Shown here one piece after another: positions 27,607 to 36,711 of a stretch of 64,000 nucleotides of DNA. The notes under the pieces are model-generated. The model was not told where the DNA came from, made no database searches, and saw only the letters and a program-made list of their open reading frames with translations. The DNA is taken from positions 2,790,001 to 2,854,000 of the forward strand of contig NZ_OU659204.1 in the NCBI RefSeq assembly GCF_915403165.1, read 5' to 3'. The translations under genes were made by a program, and so were the position numbers. Numbering within the stretch: position 1 is the first letter of the stretch; each line of letters starts with the position of its first letter. This DNA is from Providencia alcalifaciens (GTDB lineage Bacteria; Pseudomonadota; Gammaproteobacteria; Enterobacterales; Enterobacteriaceae).

Positions 27607-27785
27607 CGGTTTTCCGGTGTTTCATAGCCTATAGATGGGCGCAGATTGTATCGTAATAAGAGGCTTATTGTTATTGTTTTTTGGCATTATTGTTAAGGCA
27701 AAATGCAGCTCGCAAGCCTGACAAAAAAACTAACTAACTTGGGTTAGGCAATACAGCGTTAATTAATATTGGTAAAATGTACCCG

Positions 27786-28664
27786 TTAGTTTTTCTTCTT
27801 CAAAAAGACTAAAGCGACACTAGTAAAAATCAAAACCATTCCAATCAACATATTCATGTTTATTGCTTCACCTAAGTAGTAATACGAGATAAGCACACTC
27901 ATCATCGGTGAAATAAGAATCGAATAAGACGATAGTTCAGCCCCGCCATTATCAATCATGTAAAACCATAAAATGTAAACTAATACCCCATTTGCTACAC
28001 CGATAAAAATCACGGGAATCAGCAATTCCGTCATCAATCTACGGTAACTCAATCCATAGCTTGTCAAATCTAAATTGGCAGATAGAAACATCGTAAAAAC
28101 CAATATAATCAAAAATGAAGTGATATTTTGATAAAGCACCTTTGAAAAAACATCAACGTTGACGGCAATGTGTCCTGATAGAAAGGTTCCTAGCGCCCAT
28201 ACAAATGCACTTAGCAATATAATCACTTCACCATAGCTCATCGCATCAAATGAGGTAAAAAACAGAATTCCAAGCCCACAAAGTACCGAGACAACCAACG
28301 AGTTCAAGATTATCTTTCGCTGGCTTATCATCACAAAGCAAGACGTTATCGCTGGCATGGTATAGACCAATACTGACGCCTTAACGGAGTCCGTAAATTG
28401 GAGCGCAATGTTGTTTAATATTGGCACGAGGAACATATTTAAAATGCCAAGAGGAATGCAACGAATAAAATGGCTCGCTATAAATTGCTTTTTATATATA
28501 AAGAAAAATACAAATAAAAGCACCAGCAAAGCTATCAATGCGGAGTAGAATCGGAATACCCATGCCCCAACAATTCCAATACCGATTTTCGAGATCGGAA
28601 ATCCCATCCCCCACAGTATAGATATTATCGCTGCAAATATAATGACCGTATTTTTATGCGTCAT
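27786..28664 (-). CDS. EamA/DMT-family transporter, putative exporter of the RiPP product (PaaC-like position)
   Basis: 292 residues with ten hydrophobic helices in two EamA-like halves, starting NTVIIFAAIISILWGMGFPISK and with GVLVYILWFYMIDNGGAELSSYS near the end, typical of drug/metabolite exporters. The ATG at 28664 lies within the end of the upstream oxygenase gene (overlap of 11 bases), showing translational coupling; an ATG at 28703 would overlap more and has no better site. In this gene set it is expected to export or give self-protection against a peptide product. The local base composition is more AT-rich than the flanking ccm genes. Confidence 0.85.
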   Translation of the reverse strand: MTHKNTVIIFAAIISILWGMGFPISKIGIGIVGAWVFRFYSALIALLVLLFVFFFIYKKQFIASHFIRCIPLGILNMFLVPILNNIALQFTDSVKASVLVYTMPAITSCFVMISQRKIILNSLVVSVLCGLGILFFTSFDAMSYGEVIILLSAFVWALGTFLSGHIAVNVDVFSKVLYQNITSFLIILVFTMFLSANLDLTSYGLSYRRLMTELLIPVIFIGVANGVLVYILWFYMIDNGGAELSSYSILISPMMSVLISYYYLGEAINMNMLIGMVLIFTSVALVFLKKKN

Positions 28665-29337
28665 ATCGAGCAACCACAGCCATTCTTTTAGCGCCTCTAA
28701 CACCTACCGAATTCACCATTGAGACAAAATGGGGAATACTTTTTTCTCCCGTATCAATAATTAATGTACTCAAATACGTTGGTACTAATGCTTCTATGAT
28801 GTTTTCTTTCTGTTTATCCAAAATAAAAGTCAAGCCACCATGGTTACGTTCCCAACCTTTCGTAAAGTTAATGACAATATTAATGCAGGAACCTGAGTCG
28901 CAGTGTGTGGTTAGGAAATCCCCTAAATCAAACCAGCTTAAATAACATAGCGATAATTCATTGATACTTTTTTCCGTTATTTCAGACAGAAAGGATTTGA
29001 ATTCTGTGCTATCTAAAAAGGTCTTAATCGCTAAAAAGGATGAAACCTCGTTTCCTTGTTGATTATCGGTTATTCGCCTAAATGAATAACAGAAATTCCC
29101 CTGATGGTATTCTTGCATTGCTTTTTCTTTTTCTTGTTCTATCTCGATATTAGGATGCTTATTTATAAAATAATCCATTGGACTAGATTTATTTTTTATA
29201 ATAAATGACCATTCAGAATCATTAATATCAAGAAAATCATCATAAAATTTATCTAACTCTGAAAAGTATTGTTCGATAGGAAACTGAACATATCCTTTGT
29301 TATTAAAGCTATTAGTTAACTCATGAATTTCTCTCAC
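28654..29337 (-). CDS. Fe(II)/2-oxoglutarate-dependent oxygenase-like protein (PaaB-like position)
   Basis: 227 residues. The C-terminal half has the double-stranded beta-helix pattern: SWFDLGDFLTTHCDSG gives H145-x-D147, PHFV gives the distal H203, and KRMAVVARYD gives Arg218, the usual 2-oxoglutarate contact. The spacing and the GGLTFIL middle match prolyl-hydroxylase-like enzymes. The gene overlaps the upstream ThiF-like gene by four bases. It probably oxidises the modified peptide. A non-oxygenase role is possible, but the HxD...H...R set is complete. Confidence 0.82.
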   Translation of the reverse strand: MREIHELTNSFNNKGYVQFPIEQYFSELDKFYDDFLDINDSEWSFIIKNKSSPMDYFINKHPNIEIEQEKEKAMQEYHQGNFCYSFRRITDNQQGNEVSSFLAIKTFLDSTEFKSFLSEITEKSINELSLCYLSWFDLGDFLTTHCDSGSCINIVINFTKGWERNHGGLTFILDKQKENIIEALVPTYLSTLIIDTGEKSIPHFVSMVNSVGVRGAKRMAVVARYDA

Positions 29338-30449
29338 AAAAGCTCCTCTGTCATTTTAAAATCTCTTAGCGAAAAGAATATTTTCCTATTTTTCAATACC
29401 ACATCATCATAGCCAGTAATTAACTTAACAATTTGGTCTGTTACTAATCCTGACATGACTGCAAGAGATGGTGTACTTTGCCAAGCATTCACTTTTCTCT
29501 TTCCATTTAAAAACTGGTGTTTCATTCTTGCTAATTGAAATTTTTCAACTTCATGATTCTGGCTATAGAATTTATTTCTAATATTATTTTTTACCGCATG
29601 ATAACTTGAATTATGCCCATCATTTAAATAAATAGGCCCAACCGAAATATCTAAAGGGTCTCCCCCCAATTCAATTACCGGTATTTCTTTTTCATGGGCG
29701 ATATCATGAATGACACCTTCAACTGTATTTTTTCTAAAATAACCTAAACTGGCCCATGCAATTAAAATGACATCTACGCCATCTAAAATTTCCATCAACC
29801 GATCTCTATCCGTCGTTGCAAACTCGTTGTACTTCTCAACCTTGGTATATCTATTATGCCGTTTAATACCTATTTCAGCAGCTTCAACTTTCGCGCTTCC
29901 AATATCATCAAAAGTATAAAGAACTTGCCTGTTTAAGTTAGAAAGCTCAACGACATCACCATCTACCAATCTCAATGTGCCTATACCTAACATAGCTAAC
30001 TGCATTGCACACCAGGTCCCCCATCCCCCCATACCTAAAATCAAAACTCGACTATTTTTGAGTTTTTCTTGGTACTTTAAACCACCTACTTTTTGACTAT
30101 CAATTAACGAAAACTGTAATAACTGCCTATCATATAAATTTATTTCTTGTTGACTAAGAATATCCGAATAAGTATCTGAAATTTCCATGACGTCTAACTG
30201 ATTAAGCTTATTAATAAACTCAATAATACATTCTTTATCAATATTAAACCCTAAAGATTTCAATTCCTTTACTATTCTGGGGATAGTATGCTCTCCATCA
30301 AGTTTGGGTAATAACGATATAACCCACTCTTCCGGACTTTTAATAATGCAACCCTTTTGTGGTATTTCCCCTATGCAAATATCACCATCATCAGATATTA
30401 AAATATGATGTGAGCATTTAATTAATGGTTTTAGTAGCGAAAAATCCAT
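29334..30449 (-). CDS. ThiF/MccB-like adenylating enzyme of a RiPP cluster (PaaA-like)
   Basis: 371 residues. Residues 1-100 form a small N-terminal domain, probably a peptide-binding clamp; the E1-like fold follows with YDRQLLQF (106-113), the ATP loop LILGMGGWGTW (137-146), DGD (163-165), NLNRQVLY (171-178) and Lys187. There are no paired CxxC motifs for a zinc, unlike ThiF and MoeB. It is closest in architecture to MccB (microcin C7) and PaaA (pantocin A), which adenylate or rearrange residues of a precursor peptide. It starts 52 bases after the small peptide gene ends, in the same direction. Confidence 0.88.
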   Translation of the reverse strand: MDFSLLKPLIKCSHHILISDDGDICIGEIPQKGCIIKSPEEWVISLLPKLDGEHTIPRIVKELKSLGFNIDKECIIEFINKLNQLDVMEISDTYSDILSQQEINLYDRQLLQFSLIDSQKVGGLKYQEKLKNSRVLILGMGGWGTWCAMQLAMLGIGTLRLVDGDVVELSNLNRQVLYTFDDIGSAKVEAAEIGIKRHNRYTKVEKYNEFATTDRDRLMEILDGVDVILIAWASLGYFRKNTVEGVIHDIAHEKEIPVIELGGDPLDISVGPIYLNDGHNSSYHAVKNNIRNKFYSQNHEVEKFQLARMKHQFLNGKRKVNAWQSTPSLAVMSGLVTDQIVKLITGYDDVVLKNRKIFFSLRDFKMTEELL

Positions 30450-30501
30450 ATTTAGCCTCCATTAAGAAAAGCCGCATTTAGCGGCCATTCAATATAACTC
30501 G

Positions 30502-30603
30502 TTATTCTAACTCGATAGATTCATCTTCGTTGTACATCGCATTCTCTTCATTAATCGCAGAGACTCGTTCATTAAGAATAATGAATTCCATACTTATACT
30601 CAT
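30502..30603 (-). CDS. Putative RiPP precursor peptide with internal Glu-Glu-Asn
   Basis: A 33-codon gene, too small for routine gene finders. The ATG at 30603 has GAGG 8 bases upstream (GAGGTAACTTTT-ATG) and the frame ends TAA at 30502. The product begins MSISMEFIILNERVSAIN, then E19-E20-N21, then AMYNEDESIELE. The size and internal EEN match the 30-residue pantocin A precursor PaaP, in which an internal Glu-Glu-Asn becomes the bicyclic antibiotic. The ThiF-like gene follows after 52 bases. It is a prediction: no homology search was run and the sequence outside EEN cannot be aligned from memory. Confidence 0.75.
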   Translation of the reverse strand: MSISMEFIILNERVSAINEENAMYNEDESIELE

Positions 30604-30927
30604 AAAAGTTACCTCGCACATTATTTAATATAGGATTTTAACAAACTGCGCATTAAAGTTAATTAATATAACAACGCTCTGTCAATGATTATTTAAACAA
30701 TAAAAAAATATAGTTATCTAAATATAGATTTAAATATAAAAACAACCAAAAAAAATAACGTTAGTAAACAACTTAATCTATTGATAGCAAATAAAGTTAA
30801 ATGAAAAAAATAATGAACCAATAAAATATCGTGACTTTTTTTTTATAATAGAACATCTAAAAAATATTATTTTAAAACCCAATTCTATTTTTAAGTTTAT
30901 TCCTCTTTTTACATATTGATTTCATAA
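30604..30927. promoter_or_regulatory. AT-rich leader/promoter region of the RiPP cluster
   Basis: About 320 very AT-rich bases. On the minus strand a perfect -35 TTGACA lies at 30680-30685, but I cannot fix one -10 with normal spacing (several TATATT-like sites follow). The low GC is continuous with the cluster and contrasts with the ccm genes, as expected for acquired DNA. Confidence 0.45.
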
Positions 30928-30952
30928 TAAAGGGAGCCGAAGCTCCCCTTAT
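30928..30952 (-). terminator. Terminator of the ccm operon
   Basis: AAGGGGAGC and GCTCCCTTT pair around a TTCG tetraloop on the minus strand, followed by ATTATG; it lies about 40 bases after the ccmH stop and separates ccm from the peptide cluster. Confidence 0.8.
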
Positions 30953-30986
30953 TCAATCACATTAATACCCGACACCCCGAAAACCG

Positions 30987-32060
30987 TTATTTCCCTTCCG
31001 GTGCCTCTTTCTTCTCATGCAGCATCATCAGCGATTGCTCGACACTGCGTTCAATAATCTCTCGGCGCTGATCATTTTCAGGCAGCAGCTTTAACATCAT
31101 CTGCCAAGCCGAAATTGCTTCGGGATAACGCCCTTGCTCGAACGCATTGAAGGCAAATATGCTGAGCGCTTTAACGTTAGTTCGATTTTTGGCAATCAGC
31201 TTTTTGAGTAGCTCATTACCTTCTTGGTTATCACTTGGGTCTGACGAACGGGTTAATACCTCCGCATAGCCTAATGCGACTGCATCATCGTCCGGGGATA
31301 AGCGGTAAGCACGCCCATAAGCATCGGTTGCCATGGTGGCGTTCCCTAATACCATCCCAATGCGACCGAGCATCACCCAGCCATCAATATTTTGCGGATC
31401 GTCCTGAAGGCGAGTACGTAACCCTAAAGCCAAGTTCTCCATCTCTTCATTATTCAGTGGAAGTTCATTAGCATTCAGCGCTCTATCTAACAATGCTGGC
31501 GCTTGTTGGTAAGCCACATTCCAATCTTTCACTTTGCTGTAGCTACCCACTTCATAATACGCCGCACCTGCAACACCCAGCGCTATCACAATGCCAGGGA
31601 CATACACCCAAGCACTCGCACGGCTAGCTTCTGGCAGCAGTTCGTCATCATCATCGTGAGCAACTTGGCTGGCTCTGACGCGCTTTTTAGAACGAGCATA
31701 AATCAACCATCCCCCAACGGCGATAGCCACAAATGGCATTCCCCATAACATCACGGTTAATGGTGTTAATGGCGGGTTATACGTCACGAAATAACCATAT
31801 CTCGCGACCATATAATCGACGATTTCATCGCGGTTTTTTCCCTCTTGCATCAGCTCATACACTTTCTGGCGCAAATCGAGAGCGATCATCGAGTTCGAAT
31901 CAGCAATACTGTTGTTTTGGCATTTCGGGCAACGTAACTCTTCCGTCAACTTACGAAATTGCTGCTCTTGCTGTTCATTTTCGAACGTGAAAACTTCCGT
32001 GGAAGCCAAGCTTACACCTGCGCTGAGCGCCCACATCATCAAGGCAATCACATATTTCAT
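30987..32060 (-). CDS. ccmH: Cytochrome c maturation protein CcmH (CcmH-CcmI fusion)
   Basis: 357 residues (E. coli 350). A signal peptide, then the apocytochrome-thiol domain with LRCPKCQNNSIADS (the redox CXXC), a membrane segment near residue 110, a second near residue 150, and a C-terminal periplasmic TPR domain (DAYGRAYRLSPDDDAVALGYAEVL) equivalent to CcmI. It holds apocytochrome c ready for heme attachment by CcmF. It overlaps ccmG by four bases. Its paralogue in the window is the fused NrfFG. Confidence 0.95.
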   Translation of the reverse strand: MKYVIALMMWALSAGVSLASTEVFTFENEQQEQQFRKLTEELRCPKCQNNSIADSNSMIALDLRQKVYELMQEGKNRDEIVDYMVARYGYFVTYNPPLTPLTVMLWGMPFVAIAVGGWLIYARSKKRVRASQVAHDDDDELLPEASRASAWVYVPGIVIALGVAGAAYYEVGSYSKVKDWNVAYQQAPALLDRALNANELPLNNEEMENLALGLRTRLQDDPQNIDGWVMLGRIGMVLGNATMATDAYGRAYRLSPDDDAVALGYAEVLTRSSDPSDNQEGNELLKKLIAKNRTNVKALSIFAFNAFEQGRYPEAISAWQMMLKLLPENDQRREIIERSVEQSLMMLHEKKEAPEGK

Positions 32061-32614
32061 TGATTTGCCTCCTTGCTATAACGATCCCACAGCGGCTTCA
32101 ACTCGTTTTGCCAAACTCGTTCATCAACTGCACCGGCGTGGCGATAACGAATAATTCCTTGCCCATCAATTAAAAAGGTTTCAGGCGCGCCATACACACC
32201 GAGATCAAGCCCCAGCATCCCTTGCCCATCGAATAAACTTAATGCGTATGGATTACCCAATTCGCGCAGCCAGCCGATCGCTTTTTGGCGATCATCTTTA
32301 TAATTCATCCCCACAACGCGGATCCCTTGGGATGCTAACTGATTCAAATATTGGTGCTCAGCACGGCAAGTCGGGCACCATGTCGCCCATACATTCAATA
32401 AAATAGGTTGCCCTTGGATCAGTACCTTGGTGTCATATTCCTGCCCCGGATTTTCCAAGGATTCCAAACGGAAAACAGGCACTGGCTTGCCAATCAAAGC
32501 AGACTCTAGCAAGCGGGGATCGTCCCCTTCAGCATTACGTACCAATTGCCATAACAGCACGGCTGCAATCGCCGCAAAGATAACAAAAGGAATTAAAAAA
32601 ACTTTGCGATTCAT
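32057..32614 (-). CDS. ccmG: Thiol:disulfide interchange protein CcmG (DsbE)
   Basis: 185 residues. An N-terminal membrane anchor (VFLIPFVIFAAIAAVLLWQL) precedes a thioredoxin fold facing the periplasm with the active site WATWCPTCRAEH and the acidic GVYGAPETFLIDG near the cis-Pro. It reduces the CXXCH cysteines of apocytochromes c. It overlaps both neighbours by four bases. Confidence 0.96.
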   Translation of the reverse strand: MNRKVFLIPFVIFAAIAAVLLWQLVRNAEGDDPRLLESALIGKPVPVFRLESLENPGQEYDTKVLIQGQPILLNVWATWCPTCRAEHQYLNQLASQGIRVVGMNYKDDRQKAIGWLRELGNPYALSLFDGQGMLGLDLGVYGAPETFLIDGQGIIRYRHAGAVDERVWQNELKPLWDRYSKEANQ

Positions 32615-34542
32615 ACAGCTTCCCCTTGCAGCTTGCGACGACGATAACGCGAGTCAAACAGGCAGCATAACGCGCCTATTGCCATAAATACCCCACCCGC
32701 CCAAATCCAGCGGACAAACGGTTTATAGTACAAACGCAGGGTCCACACATTTGGGGAGATCTCCTCCCCCAACGCCGCGTATAAATCACGAGTGATCCCG
32801 CCATCAATAGCCGCTTCCGTCATCACTGAACGGCTAGTGCTATAAAAACGTTTCTCTGGATGCAACGTGGTGAGCACCTTGTCATTCTCTTTCACGGTGA
32901 TAGTGCCAATCACCCCTTGATAGTTTGGCCCATCTGCTTCATGTACCCCATTAAATACAAAGGTATATCCGCGAATGGCAATACTGTCATCGGGTTTCAT
33001 TTTGACATCACGTTCAATACTGTAATTCTGGCTAAAGGCGATCCCCACGATAGTCACCGCTAAACCAAGGTGTGCCAGTACCATTCCCCAATAGCTTGAG
33101 GTCAGTTTGATTTTTTTACTGATACGCACCTTCATTTCAGCAAAGGCTAAAATAACAATCCAGCACGCCATCATTAAGCCCAGCACTGTCAACGCTTCAA
33201 CTCTGTCTTGCATTAACCAAGGCAGTAAGAAAGAAAGAATCAATGTCAGCACTAACGCCATCAGCAGTAATTTGCGAATAGCCGCAGGACGGTCACGTCC
33301 CCAACGCACTAGCGGTCCAATACCCAGCAATAGTGCAAACGGCACCATCAAGGCAATAAACATAGTGTTGAAGAACGGTTCACCAATGGAAATCGTTCCC
33401 AAACCAAGTTGTTTATGGATAAGTGGCAGCAATGTACCTAACAACACCACCAACATGGCGGCTGTCAAAATCACGTTATTGCCCAATAGCAGGGATTCCC
33501 GAGACCATAATGCGTTGTTCACCTTAGAGCGTACTTTATGACCGCGAATCGCAAAGACTAACAGCGAGCCACCGATCACCAACACCATAAAGGCAAGAAT
33601 AAATAGCCCTCGTGCGGGGTCTGAAGCAAAAGCGTGCACCGAAACCAATACGCCTGAGCGGACTAAGAACGTGCCCAATAAGCACAGTGAGAAGGCAAAT
33701 ATCGACAATAATAGCGACCATGCTTTGAAAGTGGCTCGCTGCTCAGTGACTGATAATGAGTGGATTAAGGCCGTCCCCACTAACCATGGCATAAACGAGG
33801 CATTTTCGACCGGATCCCAAAACCACCAGCCACCCCAGCCTAATTCGTAGTATGCCCACGCCGACCCTAACATAATCCCCAGCGTTAAGAAGAACCATGC
33901 TGCTAGCGTCCAAGGACGTGCAAAACGGGTAAAGGAGCTATCTAAGCGCCCACTGAGTAATGCTGCAATCGCGAAGGCGAAGGCTACCGAGAAGCCCACA
34001 TAGCCCATATACAGTAATGGCGGGTGGAAAATCAGTCCCGGATCTTGCAGCAGAGGGTTTAAGTCACGGCCTTCAATCGGGAAAGATGGCAAGGTGCGAG
34101 AGAATGGATTTGAGGTAAAAATGATAAACAGCAAAAAGCCGACACTCACCATCCCCATTACCGCCAGCACACGCGCCACAATATCCAGAGGCATACGGTA
34201 ACTGAATAACGCCACCGCAAATGTCCAGCCGCTCATTAGCAGCACCCACAGCAACAGTGACCCTTCATGAGCGCCCCATGTTGCCGCCACACGATACCAA
34301 ATCGGTAATTGTGTATTGGAGTTATTTGCCACGTAGGTAACGGAGAAATCATTCACCACAAAGGCATTGATCAACACCAAAAATGCCCCTGCGATACAAA
34401 GAAACAGCAACCATGCTAATGGTCTAGATGCCGCCATTAGGCGGGCATCATTACGCGCCACGCCCCATAGAGGATAAAAAGAGAGTAATACAGAGACCCC
34501 TAATGCTAAACACAGCAGGATATTACCAATCTCAGGGATCAT
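32611..34542 (-). CDS. ccmF: Heme lyase subunit CcmF
   Basis: 643 residues with about 14 membrane helices and the WWD domain [20 protein letters not shown] that binds heme at the periplasmic face. The conserved [15 protein letters not shown] and a periplasmic domain near residues 530-600 are present. It ligates heme from holo-CcmE to apocytochromes. The NrfE protein further right is its paralogue. Overlaps ccmE by four bases. Confidence 0.97.
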   Translation of the reverse strand: MIPEIGNILLCLALGVSVLLSFYPLWGVARNDARLMAASRPLAWLLFLCIAGAFLVLINAFVVNDFSVTYVANNSNTQLPIWYRVAATWGAHEGSLLLWVLLMSGWTFAVALFSYRMPLDIVARVLAVMGMVSVGFLLFIIFTSNPFSRTLPSFPIEGRDLNPLLQDPGLIFHPPLLYMGYVGFSVAFAFAIAALLSGRLDSSFTRFARPWTLAAWFFLTLGIMLGSAWAYYELGWGGWWFWDPVENASFMPWLVGTALIHSLSVTEQRATFKAWSLLLSIFAFSLCLLGTFLVRSGVLVSVHAFASDPARGLFILAFMVLVIGGSLLVFAIRGHKVRSKVNNALWSRESLLLGNNVILTAAMLVVLLGTLLPLIHKQLGLGTISIGEPFFNTMFIALMVPFALLLGIGPLVRWGRDRPAAIRKLLLMALVLTLILSFLLPWLMQDRVEALTVLGLMMACWIVILAFAEMKVRISKKIKLTSSYWGMVLAHLGLAVTIVGIAFSQNYSIERDVKMKPDDSIAIRGYTFVFNGVHEADGPNYQGVIGTITVKENDKVLTTLHPEKRFYSTSRSVMTEAAIDGGITRDLYAALGEEISPNVWTLRLYYKPFVRWIWAGGVFMAIGALCCLFDSRYRRRKLQGEAV

Positions 34543-35018
34543 GATGCATTGTCCTTATACATTGCAGCTGGACGTTTATGGTTTTCTTGCATCGCTTGCT
34601 CAATTTCTGGCGGCGTGTAGTTTTCATCATGTTTGGCTAACACTTCTTTCGCCATCACATGGTTATTCGGTTCTAATTCCCCTTGTACCACCACACCTTG
34701 CCCCTCTTTAAATAAATCAGGCAAGATACCGTCATAGCTGACATCAATTTCGGCTTCCGCATCATAAACGGTAAAAGTCACTTTCAGCGAGTCTGGGTCG
34801 CGCACAACAGTTCCTGGCATCACCATGCCTCCGACACGTAGACGCTGTCCAACTTCAGGGACTTTTTGGGTTTCCCGCTTCCCATAAATCACTTCACCGG
34901 GAGTATAAAATAGGTCGATACTGGAACTTAAGGCGTATAGCACCAATGAAAAAGTCAGCCCAACACCTAAAATAATGGATGAAACCAACCACAGTCGGTT
35001 ACGGCGACGAATATTCAC
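34539..35018 (-). CDS. ccmE: Heme chaperone CcmE
   Basis: 159 residues. An N-terminal anchor ([22 protein letters not shown]) and a beta-barrel with [15 protein letters not shown], ending [20 protein letters not shown], in which the histidine of HDENY forms the covalent heme link. It carries heme from CcmC to CcmF. It overlaps ccmD by four bases. Confidence 0.97.
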   Translation of the reverse strand: MNIRRRNRLWLVSSIILGVGLTFSLVLYALSSSIDLFYTPGEVIYGKRETQKVPEVGQRLRVGGMVMPGTVVRDPDSLKVTFTVYDAEAEIDVSYDGILPDLFKEGQGVVVQGELEPNNHVMAKEVLAKHDENYTPPEIEQAMQENHKRPAAMYKDNAS

Positions 35019-35227
35019 ATCCCCTCCCTACGCGCTCTAGCGGCTTTTTGTCTTGCTTCTCGCGCTTGTTGCTGAACAATCGCGCTAAAAATCATTTTTC
35101 GTTGAATATAGGTATGGATGCACAGTGCCGTTAATGGCAAAAGGGTTAGCGCAACTGCTAACCAAACATAAAATCCATATCCGCCCATGGCGATAAAGTC
35201 ACTCCAAGAGGCAAAAGCACTATTCAT
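35015..35227 (-). CDS. ccmD: Heme exporter accessory protein CcmD
   Basis: 70 residues: one membrane helix ([27 protein letters not shown]) followed by a strongly basic tail ([18 protein letters not shown]). It helps release holo-CcmE from CcmC. It overlaps ccmC by eight bases. Confidence 0.94.
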   Translation of the reverse strand: MNSAFASWSDFIAMGGYGFYVWLAVALTLLPLTALCIHTYIQRKMIFSAIVQQQAREARQKAARARREGM

Positions 35228-35963
35228 GATGGTTCCCTCGCTTAGTCATCAGTTCCAGTACCCAAGGTCGGTTACGCTCTAACATTAATAGCTGGTTACG
35301 CAGACGAATTAGCGTCAACGAAATAAACAGGAATAAATACCCCAGAATAGCTAAACGTAATGGTGTACGCATCGCTGGATTAATGCTTTCTTGCATACGT
35401 GTTGATGGTTGATGCAGGGTTTGCCACCACTCAACTGAGTAGTGAATAATAGGCAAATTGATCACCCCAATTAACACTAAAATGGCAGCCGCTTTTCCTG
35501 CTGTTCGGCGGTCATCAAAAGCGTGCCACAAGGCAATGATCCCAACATATAAAAATAACAGGATCAATTCAGACGTCAGACGCGCATCCCATACCCACCA
35601 AGCTCCCCACATCGGTTTACCCCATGTGGCACCGGTGACAAGCGCGATAAAGGTGAATACAGCGCCGACGGGTGCCATTGCAGCAATGGCTAACTCAGAA
35701 ATTTTCATCTGCCAGACAAGGCCAATGAACGCAGTGATAGCCATAGTGGCATAAATCCCCATCGACCACATGGCCGCAGGGACATGAATATAGATGATCC
35801 GGTAGCTATCACTCTGTGTTTTATCGGTTGGTGCAAAACCAAAGCCCCAAACCCAGCCCACCGCCAGAAAGATAACACTTAACATAATGAACCATGGAGC
35901 CAGTCGCCCACATATTTTATAGAGGTTCATTGGAATTGCTAATTGGTGAAGCTTTTTCCACAT
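35220..35963 (-). CDS. ccmC: Heme exporter/handler CcmC
   Basis: 247 residues, six helices, nearly the length of E. coli CcmC and matching it from MWKKLHQLAIPMNLYKICGR on. The WWD motif is WGAWWVWDARLTSELILLF, with the heme histidines in IHVPAAMWSM and NLPIIHYSVEWW. It loads heme on CcmE. It is the first ccm gene here: no ccmA or ccmB precede it, and the space to napC is only 136 bases. The operon seems to have its own promoter. Confidence 0.96.
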   Translation of the reverse strand: MWKKLHQLAIPMNLYKICGRLAPWFIMLSVIFLAVGWVWGFGFAPTDKTQSDSYRIIYIHVPAAMWSMGIYATMAITAFIGLVWQMKISELAIAAMAPVGAVFTFIALVTGATWGKPMWGAWWVWDARLTSELILLFLYVGIIALWHAFDDRRTAGKAAAILVLIGVINLPIIHYSVEWWQTLHQPSTRMQESINPAMRTPLRLAILGYLFLFISLTLIRLRNQLLMLERNRPWVLELMTKRGNHHE

Positions 35964-36040
35964 AGTTAATAGCCCCGATTTATCTCACAAAATGCTGTGC
36001 ATTAATATTAGCTACAATACACAAAAACCACGTAATTTTA

Positions 36041-36054
36041 TTGATTTATCACAA
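36041..36054 (-). promoter_or_regulatory. Candidate FNR site before ccmC
   Basis: On the minus strand TTGTGATAAATCAA matches the FNR consensus TTGATnnnnATCAA at 8 of 10 positions. A TATTGT hexamer is about 29 bases downstream of its centre, as for a class II FNR promoter. This is a weak inference. Confidence 0.4.
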
Positions 36055-36062
36055 ATACAACT

Positions 36063-36095
36063 TAGGCTAGCTGACTCAATTAGCCCACTAGCCTA
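36063..36095 (-). terminator. Hairpin after napC
   Basis: Arms TAGGCTAG and CTAGCCTA with a 17-base loop lie 5 bases after the napC stop; the minus strand continues AGTTGTATTT, a poor U-tract. It may separate nap from ccm transcription in part. Confidence 0.5.
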
Positions 36096-36099
36096 TTTC

Positions 36100-36702
36100 T
36101 TAGAAGCCAGGTTCCACTTCTCGCATATCTGGTAGCTTATGCGCAATACCTTTATGGCAATCAATACAGGTTTTTCCGTCTTTTAATGCTTGGTCATGCA
36201 TTTTTGCAGCGACACTTTTTTGAGCGGTAAAATCCATATAGTCGAAGTTGTGACAGTTACGGCATTCTTGGGAATTGTTATCCTTCATCCGTCGCCACTC
36301 GTTCTGCGCCATTTCTAGACGATGCGCTTCAAATTTTTGTGGTGTATCAATCACGCCAAAAATCTTACCGTATAGCTCTTTACTGGCTTTGATTTTCCTT
36401 ACCATTTTTGGCACAAACTCATGAGGTACGTGGCAATCAGGGCAGGTCGCTCTCACCCCACTACGGTTAGTATAGTGAATGGTATCCATATACTCTTCGT
36501 AGACGTTTTCACGCATTTCATGGCAGCTAATACAGAACTCTTCCGTGTTCGCTTTTTCCATTCCGGTATTGAAACCGCCCCAGAAAATAACACCGCCGAC
36601 GAAACCGATAATCAACAACGTACCCAACGCTAAACGGCTTGGACGCCACCACCACTGCCAAACTCGGCGAATGATCCCCGGTTTATCATTTTTATTAGTC
36701 AT
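36100..36702 (-). CDS. napC: Tetraheme cytochrome c NapC
   Basis: 200 residues. An N-terminal membrane anchor ([20 protein letters not shown]) precedes four c-heme sites: [22 protein letters not shown] and CIDCHKG. It takes electrons from menaquinol or ubiquinol and gives them to NapB/NapA. Last gene of the nap operon. Confidence 0.96.
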   Translation of the reverse strand: MTNKNDKPGIIRRVWQWWWRPSRLALGTLLIIGFVGGVIFWGGFNTGMEKANTEEFCISCHEMRENVYEEYMDTIHYTNRSGVRATCPDCHVPHEFVPKMVRKIKASKELYGKIFGVIDTPQKFEAHRLEMAQNEWRRMKDNNSQECRNCHNFDYMDFTAQKSVAAKMHDQALKDGKTCIDCHKGIAHKLPDMREVEPGF

Positions 36703-36711
36703 ATTCGCCCC

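Noticed and set aside
29334..30603. Microcin C7-type (MccB) heptapeptide system
   Set aside because: No short peptide ending in Asn is found; instead a 33-residue peptide with internal EEN precedes the enzyme, and an oxygenase is present.
35964..36099. Remnants of ccmAB
   Set aside because: Only 136 bases with a hairpin and promoter-like elements; no Walker motif or helix-coding remnant.
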